NCBI GenBank assembly: GCA_902601345.1 | Contig: CACKMK010000005.1 | Span: 20,925-84,924 of the forward strand | Direction of reading: 5' to 3' | From: an uncultured Candidatus Poseidoniales archaeon | GTDB lineage: Archaea; Thermoplasmatota; Poseidoniia; Poseidoniales; Thalassarchaeaceae | Length of the DNA stretch: 64,000 nucleotides | The notes under the pieces: model-generated | The model's database searches: none | The model's input: the letters and a program-made list of their open reading frames with translations, nothing else | Told to the model about the DNA's origin: nothing | Shown here: one piece after another, positions 54,001 through 61,800 of the stretch | How positions within the stretch are numbered: the stretch's first letter is position 1 | Layout: the number at the start of each line of letters is the position of its first letter | Made by a program: the position numbers and the translations under genes

Positions 54001-55309
54001 CTCCGACTTCTGTATCGGTGAAGTTGACGAGTGCCAGCCCGTAACACTTACTCTAACAATAGACAACAGAAACAGCCAGCCTACGATTAGCGTAAACCAA
54101 CCCGTGTCAGGGACACGTGTCTCTTCTTCAGCGGACACCTTGCTTAGTGGAGTGGCTAGAGACTTCGATGGAGGGGTTACCAGAGTCGATTTGGAGGTAA
54201 AGGATGTCTCAAACGACTATGTCACCGTGCATGAAACAAGCACAGGCGAGTTCTCTGAAGAAGGCGAGTGGGAGATAAATTGGGATACTACCCAACTTAG
54301 ACATGACGCCGAGTATCAACTGAGGTTCCGCTCATATGACGGCATAGACTACAGCAGTTGGGTCGATGTGATAATCACTGCCGACAACCCCCCTAACGTA
54401 GGCAATAATCAACCGGAGTTCGACCAAACTGGTTGGCAAAGCGAGATTATCCTCTATTGCGATACCGAATCGATTTCAGTCGACAAGTGCACAACCGCAG
54501 AGATTGACTTGAAAGAATACTTCTCAGATATTGACAATGACATCCAGTTCATGTCAGTTTACAATGATCCATCCACTGACTCTGATGACATTTTCCCGCT
54601 CGTTGTGGGTGTAGGAACTGACGGGATAGCCCGGTATGATCCGGCTGATATGCTATTCTATGAGGAGAATATGGATTCATGGACACTGAATAATGTTATT
54701 TTCATCGCTACAGATGCTTGGGACTCTAAGGCAAACTCACTACCGGTCACGTTCCGGGTCCTTCCTCTAGAATTTAGTATTCAAGAGCCTAACCAGACTT
54801 GGGTAGATTTGGATGGAATTGCGATTTATTCAGGAATCGGACTGCCAGGAAAGCAAGTCTCAGTATCAATAGGGGGAAATCCAGTAAACACCACAGTTGT
54901 CCAGGATGATGGAACTTGGGAACTCGGAGTCCCCGCCTCGAGAATCAAAGGAGAATCCTCTATTCCCGAATTCTCATATGCCGGCCAGAATACTGAAGTG
55001 ACCCCTATCTCCAAGGGTGAGCCGACAGCAGACTCTACTAATATGGCGTTGATGTTAGGAATGGCCGGATTGATACTTGTAGCTCTGGTGGTGCTGGCAT
55101 TCTTCAGCGGATTCATTGGAATAGAGGTCGAAGAAGATGAGGAGCCAAAGCAACCTGCTCAGATTCCAGAAGGAGAAGAATGGTGGTCCGGAGAATCGAA
55201 TGAAAATACCGATGAAGAAAGGGGACTAGAAAGGTATGACGACCATCCCGGGTGGCTTTGGGATCCCGATTCAGAGGAATGGGTCCCGGACCCAGATTTT
55301 CAGGAATAA
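51023..55309 (+). CDS. Large surface protein with parallel beta-helix-like region, TSP3-like motif and Ig-like domains
   Basis: The 1428-aa product has a signal peptide (SLTGLFLFSILLSLALPAGT) and early strands such as LTGDVTIAPGAKLIINPGAT, typical of beta-helix/adhesin caps. Residues about 90-560 contain short repeats (IEIDNADIQSGDFGIGLWTS, ITSAAGALVDITDNDI) like the NosD/pectate-lyase parallel beta-helix. Near 710-735 lies a Cys-bracketed acidic loop (CSDGIDNDGDLIIDTDDPSC), a calcium-binding motif. Ig-like domains follow (about 760-1330), then one membrane helix (LMLGMAGLILVALVVLAFF) and an acidic tail ending in WLWDPDSEEWVPDPDF. Polysaccharide binding is possible; no catalytic motif was seen. 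Confidence 0.75.
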   Translation: MARDKKMRSFSLTGLFLFSILLSLALPAGTVSASNETTSGTITGTETWAGVHTLTGDVTIAPGAKLIINPGATIEFPNGTHLDVRGSLCAGVASCGASSNAGPAMRINLRWSEPVNASATGECYGMSYGNQEIWIDDPSCSEGVLMRSSIDLAETGLRYVTFDSAWGIPQYISAVGEFRYGALVLDGASPTLTELSFNQINTSSVLTTNLAQPSFNGGDFAVGIDANTGIVGAALQIYSSGSSVSPFSLSDISLTGTNNGCGNRDNGRHTIWAENSFIEIDNADIQSGDFGIGLWTSAGSVTNSIINVNCNGIDLNGKKAVGGTSFNFDISNNEITTVNGPGITSAAGALVDITDNDIGGAASGSGVLVYNSEAHIHRNEIGPIGGYFGLWLGGSYDVIAENNSIFETSLTPVVAGMYSYSIQAASRLYLANNSISYDGTGTCSSDTNWGGQFSCPVLHAYLTGVTMYDNIITASGTADGIRAVGSLLDIQRNSFDVQKTGAVIKNYDSGYADSQQYGSLAYFSENDWNQAESVYNVTKSSVTAQSEYIPSPPSGEYPVKLSWPDQEAWPDNQFQGAIIPTPVKDCNNCQNMTPRNFPLGVSMDNNSTVFTFADLTNLDLSKVQIATQPTHFAVQVSRAELVRFQTLIGGEKVSDALVIVEDAVGNDLYRVNSGGDGFTPWIALPSNFHLDFRGLGGGDNPDGFADDEYEDSCSDGIDNDGDLIIDTDDPSCDYNAGTRELSLYRYTAYRFGYGYYSGEFTLEENSLQETANLENQAPTVIVTQEEGHSFRRIVNITGSAHDGTLANSYPTDERAQWDQGGYVHEVQVRNPFTGSWESAEYAIDTSGVDEGKVTRFNRPFSSWYYSIDMTGLAGEGDYTFEFRAFDGIDYSTVVSRTVKLNTQPPTVFVSSPSSFSSHDEGSVVFDGYAQDPYGCPDACNIDIGLVYMDISGPNYQVTSPVQTNEDGTWDWEWDFSTRPRELTTYTFTIWASDSDFCIGEVDECQPVTLTLTIDNRNSQPTISVNQPVSGTRVSSSADTLLSGVARDFDGGVTRVDLEVKDVSNDYVTVHETSTGEFSEEGEWEINWDTTQLRHDAEYQLRFRSYDGIDYSSWVDVIITADNPPNVGNNQPEFDQTGWQSEIILYCDTESISVDKCTTAEIDLKEYFSDIDNDIQFMSVYNDPSTDSDDIFPLVVGVGTDGIARYDPADMLFYEENMDSWTLNNVIFIATDAWDSKANSLPVTFRVLPLEFSIQEPNQTWVDLDGIAIYSGIGLPGKQVSVSIGGNPVNTTVVQDDGTWELGVPASRIKGESSIPEFSYAGQNTEVTPISKGEPTADSTNMALMLGMAGLILVALVVLAFFSGFIGIEVEEDEEPKQPAQIPEGEEWWSGESNENTDEERGLERYDDHPGWLWDPDSEEWVPDPDFQE

Positions 55310-55362
55310 TCGGAGTCACAGGTTCTCCTAACATTATTGAGTGAGTCTAAGAGTTGGGTACC

Positions 55363-57891
55363 ATGACAGCGGGCACTTCTTCACGACCTGGGGTACAGGA
55401 AAGGATATTCCTGCATCTAAGTGACTATGTAGATCATACGGATAAAGTCGAAGTCCCATTCGCACTATCCCAGATGGGCATTGCGAACGCGGTCTCCATT
55501 GCTAGATCTAATGTTCCCAGGGCAATATCTGGGATGAAAGAGGCCGGCCATCTTGTGGAACGCCAGGCGCATGTCACCGGCGTTTCTAGGAAGAGGAAAG
55601 CCTACTTCCTAACCGACGAAGGTGCCAAGGTTGCAGATGAAATTTGGTCTAGGATATCCGAGAACAAGGTACGAGTTATTCATTCAGATGGCCGCTCCGA
55701 ATCTTCAACTCTTGCACAGGCAATCGAGTCATCTGAACTCCCACTTAGACATGTGGATATGCTTCGATACATGGACGATTCAGGGACAATTGACCTGTCA
55801 GGACTTTCATCCGAATTGGTTGAGAGGGACCTATCCAAACACATCGAGAAACAACTTGTTTCCTACCTAAACGACCTTCCTAGAACGAGGAGATTCTATG
55901 GTAGGGAGAAAGAATTGGACGTAATGGCCAAGCTCCTCGAAGCCAAGTCGGCATCAATCTTGGTCCCGGGGATTGCAGGAATTGGGAAGACCTCACTTTC
56001 TACCAAGATTCTAGACCGATTTACACACCGGAGAAACCTCCTTTACCATAGGTGTCAGGACTGGGAGGGTTCTAGGGCCTTCCTTGAGGCATGTGCCGAG
56101 TGGCTCTCGGCAGTCGGACATAACGATCTGTCTGACTATCTGGCTTCAACCCCAGTTCCTCAGACTAATATGGCTGTGAATCTAATCTCTGCAGGTTTAT
56201 CCGAATCTCCCTCATTGATTGTAATAGATGATCTGCACAAAGTTGGCGATGAGACGCTATACTCGATTCTAAAGGAACTAACTCTAAGAATTCACTCCTT
56301 GAATGAAGTGGGACTCGTGATGTTCTCTAGATCATTCAGGATGGTAGTCCCCGAATCCGACCAATCTGGTAATATCGTAACCCTGGTCATGCCTCTACAG
56401 GGACTAGATGAGGAATCCAGCAGACAGATTCTCACGGCCATGCCAAAGATGGATTCTGATCAATTCATGCACATTTACTCGTTGTCGAGGGGGCACCCAC
56501 TAATTCTTGAACTAATCAATAGGGGCAATGTTGCTGAGACCTTTCACGCCACACTAGAGGCATTTGTAGAGAAGGAGATTTTCAGTAGGCTTTCAGGATC
56601 TGAGAAACGGGTATTAGGAGCAATTGCGGTCTTCAGAGAGCCAGTTCCTATCCAAGCAATCCATCAAATCGAGGGAAGCGTCGACCTAATTGATGAATTG
56701 GTAGAGAAGGGACTAGCTAGACAGTCAGATGCAGAAAATTTCGATGTTCACGATCTAGTAAGGGAGTTCTTACTCAGATCCATGGACCATGAAATGAAAA
56801 CAGATCTCCATGCTGCAGCAGTGAAATGGTACCGAGGGAAAATGGACGATGCTGCAGATCGAATAGAGTTCATTCACCACTTGAGTCAGACTGGAGATGA
56901 AGAGGGCCTAGCAGAGGTTTTGCTTACCGAAGGACACGGTCTAGTAAGTTCTGGACACACAGAGCTTCTCTCAATTCTCAACTCTCTGGAAAGTAGTGAT
57001 TATGACTCAAAGAGTCGGGGACTAATCAGAGAACTGAAGGGAGATATACTGACTATTCAGGGAAGATGGGACGAAGCAGAGGAGCAATATGACGCTGCGA
57101 CAAAGCACATTGGCGCTAACATGCCAAGCTCCGAGTTAGCCCGTCTCCTATCAGCCAGAGCAGACATAGCCGTAAAGAGGGGTGCAATGGACGACGCTCT
57201 CGAGTTGCATAGGAACGCACTCAAGATTCAGATCGAGATTAGAGACGCAGTAGGTGCTGCTAGGACTTACAACAACATGGGCCATATTTTCCGTAGGAGG
57301 AGGGATTCTCGTCGCGCACTCGAGGTCTATGGGAATGTCGAGGACCTTCTGGACAAAGAAAAGGATCCAGAACTAAATGAGGCTAGAATTAGATTGGCCT
57401 CTGCATTTATTGAGATGGGTGAGCTAGATAGGGCAAGGGAACATGCTCTTTTTGCCTATGAGAATACCAAGGACTCCAATCAGGATTTCCTACACGCTAG
57501 ATCAAGAGCGGTTCTTGGCAGATACTACGCTAAAATTTCAGATAATGACCTAGCGCTTCTACACTACTCAGGGGCACTCGACACCCTATCCGATCAGAAT
57601 GATCCACAAAGTACAGTGGAAGTAGAGATGCTACTCGGTCAGGTTTTGATCGATGCAGGTAGAAGGGAGGAAGCAGCCGAGCACTACCTAAACGGTCTAG
57701 CCGTAGCCGAGTCAAATGACTTTAGAATGCTGCAGGGAGAGTTACTAGCGAGACTGGGCGAAGTCGAATCCGATCGATCTCAGAGGATGAATTATCTCCA
57801 GAGATCGCTGTCTCTATTCAGAGAGCTCGGAGCCGTTGGAAGGATGAAGGAAGTCCAGAACTCAGTCCATAGGGCTGTAATGGGAAGATAG
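55363..57891 (+). CDS. wHTH-STAND ATPase-TPR signalling protein
   Basis: About 842 aa from ATG 55363; the ORF track starts three codons earlier at TTG. The N-terminus is a winged helix: QERIFLHLSDY, ALSQMGIANAVSIARSNVPR and a wing KRKAYFLTDEGAKVADEI. RRFYGREKELDVMAKLL introduces a STAND/AAA module with Walker A GIAGIGKTSLSTKI (near 203-212) and Walker B SLIVIDDLHKV (near 285). From about residue 545 repeated helical pairs (for example RWDEAEEQYDAATKHIG, MDDALELHRNALKIQIEIR) form TPR repeats. STAND proteins are signal-driven switches; MalT- and AfsR-like members act on transcription. The signal is unknown. It is convergent with the MBL gene, stop codons adjacent. Confidence 0.85.
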   Translation: MTAGTSSRPGVQERIFLHLSDYVDHTDKVEVPFALSQMGIANAVSIARSNVPRAISGMKEAGHLVERQAHVTGVSRKRKAYFLTDEGAKVADEIWSRISENKVRVIHSDGRSESSTLAQAIESSELPLRHVDMLRYMDDSGTIDLSGLSSELVERDLSKHIEKQLVSYLNDLPRTRRFYGREKELDVMAKLLEAKSASILVPGIAGIGKTSLSTKILDRFTHRRNLLYHRCQDWEGSRAFLEACAEWLSAVGHNDLSDYLASTPVPQTNMAVNLISAGLSESPSLIVIDDLHKVGDETLYSILKELTLRIHSLNEVGLVMFSRSFRMVVPESDQSGNIVTLVMPLQGLDEESSRQILTAMPKMDSDQFMHIYSLSRGHPLILELINRGNVAETFHATLEAFVEKEIFSRLSGSEKRVLGAIAVFREPVPIQAIHQIEGSVDLIDELVEKGLARQSDAENFDVHDLVREFLLRSMDHEMKTDLHAAAVKWYRGKMDDAADRIEFIHHLSQTGDEEGLAEVLLTEGHGLVSSGHTELLSILNSLESSDYDSKSRGLIRELKGDILTIQGRWDEAEEQYDAATKHIGANMPSSELARLLSARADIAVKRGAMDDALELHRNALKIQIEIRDAVGAARTYNNMGHIFRRRRDSRRALEVYGNVEDLLDKEKDPELNEARIRLASAFIEMGELDRAREHALFAYENTKDSNQDFLHARSRAVLGRYYAKISDNDLALLHYSGALDTLSDQNDPQSTVEVEMLLGQVLIDAGRREEAAEHYLNGLAVAESNDFRMLQGELLARLGEVESDRSQRMNYLQRSLSLFRELGAVGRMKEVQNSVHRAVMGR

Positions 57892-58695
57892 TCAAGAAGC
57901 CAGAATTTTGCTGGGCTCTGCCTGGCCAGTCCAGTAGCTGAACTCTGGGCCCAATTGTTTTGAGATCGAGATATTTCCTTCGAACTCGTCCCCTATCGCT
58001 AGAAGGACCTCACTCTCAGCAAGGTGGGGTGCGTTATTACTCTCCGAGAGGTGACAAAGAACAATGCTCCTCAGGTCCTTATTCATTGAACGAAGGAGTA
58101 CTTCTCCAGCTTGGCTATTGGAAAGGTGTCCCCCTCTTCCCGAGATTCTCCTCTTCAGGGAATCAGGATATGGGCCAGACATGAGCCTCTCATGATCATA
58201 GTTAGCCTCTATGGAAATATGGTTACAACTCGAAAGATGCTTGACTAAGTCATCTGGAGCCTCGCCTAAATCGGTTACAATCGCGGCTCTATCTCCTTTC
58301 CCATCGCTAGCAACCAATGCTACGTTGTCTGCATCATCGTGAGGTACAGGTATGGCTAGCATACTCAAATTGGATGAAAACTGAATTCTTTCCAGACTCC
58401 CGAATTCTGCGAACTCACCTTCTACCAGTCCCATCCTTGAGGCGGTTCCGCCATTACAGTGCAGAACAGAAGACCATTTTTTCGATGCATTTAGTGCAGA
58501 CCCTGAATGATCCTTGTGATGATGAGTTACGACAATCGAATCTATTGATTCCGGATCAAATCCAGCTATCCTGAGCCTTTTCTCAGTCTGCCTTAGGCTG
58601 AACCCGCAATCAACCAGGACATTGTAATCTCCTGAGGAAATTAAGGTGGCATTTCCACGACTTCCTGAACCTAGGTGAGTAATGCCAATTCCCAT
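57892..58695 (-). CDS. MBL-fold metallohydrolase (YycJ/WalJ-like)
   Basis: The 267-aa protein has the opening ITHLGSGSRGNATLIS and the metal-binding loop SIVVTHHHKDHSGSALNA (HxHxDH at residues 58-63), with later ligands in AIVTDLGEAPDD and IVLCHLSESNNA. LGSGSxGNATLI and CHLSExNN are characteristic of the YycJ/WalJ group, some of which are nucleases linked to DNA repair. Length is normal. Stop codons of this gene and the STAND gene touch, and the TSP3 giant begins 170 bp upstream on the other strand. Confidence 0.88.
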   Translation of the reverse strand: MGIGITHLGSGSRGNATLISSGDYNVLVDCGFSLRQTEKRLRIAGFDPESIDSIVVTHHHKDHSGSALNASKKWSSVLHCNGGTASRMGLVEGEFAEFGSLERIQFSSNLSMLAIPVPHDDADNVALVASDGKGDRAAIVTDLGEAPDDLVKHLSSCNHISIEANYDHERLMSGPYPDSLKRRISGRGGHLSNSQAGEVLLRSMNKDLRSIVLCHLSESNNAPHLAESEVLLAIGDEFEGNISISKQLGPEFSYWTGQAEPSKILAS

Positions 58696-58799
58696 AATTA
58701 ACTTCCTGCCTCGAGGCGCTCTTTGAACAAATCCGTTCTCATCAGAAAATAATCTCGATTTCCCCCTACTGCACTTTTCTCCACGCCTCCCATCGTGAT

Positions 58800-58820
58800 A
58801 TGTCCGAACGACGCTCCATC
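58800..58820 (+). promoter_or_regulatory. Conserved 21-bp upstream element, copy 2
   Basis: ATGTCCGAACGACGCTCCAT matches the element at 20711-20731 and lies exactly 66 bp before ATG 58866. An in-frame stop ends any peptide after 12 codons, so a DNA-level role is more likely than a protein extension. A possible TATA (GATAAAT, 58826-58832) follows. Confidence 0.45.
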
Positions 58821-58865
58821 ACCATGATAAATCTCTGAAGTTGGGATTTACATAGAGGTGTGCGA

Positions 58866-61800
58866 ATGCGTAGGAAGCAGACTGCATTACTAGTATCCCT
58901 TCTGATTTTTTCTAGCCTTGCTTTTGTTTCACAAACAAGGCCACAATCTCCGGTTTCATCCACGGATCCCAATGAGGCCGAGGGTACAGAATCGCCCGTT
59001 ACAGACCAGGACGGCGACCTAGTACCCGATCTTTACGAGGTTATCTTCGGTGAACCGGTTGAGATTGACTTGTCTGGAATGAAGATGGCCATATCTGGTC
59101 TTAATCCCTCAGACTCTACAGACAACTCAACTGATCACGATAGAGATGGTCTGACCGCGTTACAAGAATACTGCTGGCCCTACACCTTGGATAACTGCTT
59201 CGAGGAGAGAAGTACGCTAACAGGAAAACCACCCGAAGAAACCGAATCCGGGCTAAGGGAATACTTGGATCCACGCGTGTCTGATACCGATGGTGATGGA
59301 CTTCCTGACGGTTATGAAGTCCACATGTGTACATTAGGGGGACTCTACAAAAAGGACCCAAACGATCCACTTAATCCGAATAATTTCTGGGAATGCCGGT
59401 ATTTCGACCCTCTAGACCCAAGTGACGTGAACATAGATTTCGATAGATGCGAGGCCGACTTCAGTTGGGGTTGTGGAGATGGATTCGATTTCAATAGTGA
59501 CGGGGAAATAGATGTGGGAGAAATGTTCACCAATGTAGAGGAATACTTGTTTGGAACTCCTGATGACTGGGTTACTGAAAGAGACGGCTTGTGGTGCTGG
59601 GGGCAGATTGCGGGTCTTACTGAGGACTCTTGTCAGGACCAGATCGAGAGGCCAACGGGCGAATCTGGTTGGATGGGGAGCGATCCGAGATTCTCAGACT
59701 CTGACTATTTCTTCTGGGATGAACTAGCTCCATCCCAATTGGACATAATTGGAGATGGTATTCCTGACGGCTGGGAGGCTCAATATGGGCTAGACCCATT
59801 GAATGCTAGTGATGCTACGATAGACTCGGACTTTGACGGATGGGACATTGACGGAGATGGTTTTGTTACACAGGATGTTACAATTGATACCTCCCAGTGG
59901 GGTGAGGCATTCAGTAACTACCAAGAGTATATGGTGGATTTCGATGATAGGGCTAGCGTAGTCCCGGGAGTCAGAGGCTTCGAGATATTTGCCGATCATG
60001 GCAACATGCTTAATTTCGATCACTCTACTGCAATTAGACTCACTGACTCTTCCGTTCACAGCATCATAGCCGATCAACCAAGAGAGAGGCTTGTAATTGG
60101 CAGCAAATACGGAATTACAGTTCTTGATCCATTTAGAGGGACCTCATCATCATTTGGAATTCCAGCCGGACTCGAGATCAATGTCATGGAGAGAAATACA
60201 GTAGGAGGTCTCGATTTTCTATTACTAGGTTCAAACATCGGTTTTCACTCAATAATCATGGAAAACGGAATACCGATGATGGAGTCAATGACTACTGATG
60301 AGATTGGTGAAATCTCAGTAATTTACCCGATAGAATCAGAGTCTATTGACTTAGGGATTCTACTAATTGGCGAAGAAGTCTGGAAGGTTACGTTCTCCGC
60401 GGAACAGTCAACGCTTATTCAATCTGAGATTTCAGCGATAGAACCTCTCTTTACTCTTCTTGAAGATGCAAAGGCAACCGTAAAATCAATCGCTCAGGCT
60501 AAAATTTTCGGTAGAACCCCGATTCTCCTAGTAGGGACAGACTTCGGATTAATTGCCTGGAACTCAACAGATGCCTCTGAGGATATCGGTAGCCCCTGGT
60601 GGGTCTTTACGTCCAACAATGCTGATGAATTCGTTAATCCTGATATACTTGACTCGAGAAAGACCGCAGTCGTCAACAGTATAGTTGTTGAAGAGTCAAA
60701 CAGTGGCTCAGATAATGTTTGGCTGGGCATGGGTGGAGGGCTTCATCAGATTACCATGGACCTATTTATCTCTCAACCAAGAGAGTCCATCAACAATGAA
60801 AGGATGCTCAATCTGGACGGCCTTCTATCCGGTTCAAACGACGTCAGAGCAATATTGCCCCTAGACGGGACGATAGTTCTTGGATCAATGGACGGAACCT
60901 GGTGCTTGGAGGGTGATTCGGACGGAATACTCGGAACTATGCAGAATCAGACTGACATACCTGGCCTTGTCACAACACTGACATCACTGCAGAGAGATGG
61001 GGAGATGTGGATTTTCGCTGGAATATCCCCGGGGAGATTCATGAATATCGCACCAATGGACCCACACTCTCATGACTCTGATCTAGATGGGATGCCCGAT
61101 GGTTGGGAGTTTGCCTACGGGCTGGATCCAACAGACCCATTCGATGGCTCAAGGGATAATGACGCAGATGGAGTGGCCATTGGCGTCGGAATCGGTTTCG
61201 GATTTGACAGATACTGGAGTAATTTGGAAGAATATCGCTTCACAGCTCCCTCTGAATACGGACACAATGGCACAGATCCCAGAGTTTCAGACACTGATGG
61301 AGACGGTCTAACCGATGGCGAGGAATACTGGGGATGGTTCCTAGAGCCCACCAATTTTGAGTGTCATTATCTCAATCAACAATATCTCTGCGATTCCACG
61401 CTGGGCCAATCTGCATCAGATGTCCACATGGGGGGTTGGACTGGGACCGGATCCAGTGGTGGGAGTGATTTGCCCACCGATCCGACCAATCCAGACTCGG
61501 ATGGCGATGGGATGCCTGACGGATGGGAAATAAAGCATAGGAGATGGATAGGGGACGTTTATACCGGGGGAAACGACTGGACTCTGGACCCGAATAACCC
61601 GGATGATGCGAACGAAGACGCTGATGGGGATGGTCTGACAAATCTTTGCGAGTATGAGTGGGAAAGGCTGCGAGAAAGATCGATACTTACCGGAATACAA
61701 TCTCATGGGGAGTCTCCCGATTCAGTATTAAATTGGACTCCTACTAACCCCAACCAAGTCGACTCAGACGGAGACTCACTACCAGATGGTTGGGAGGCAA

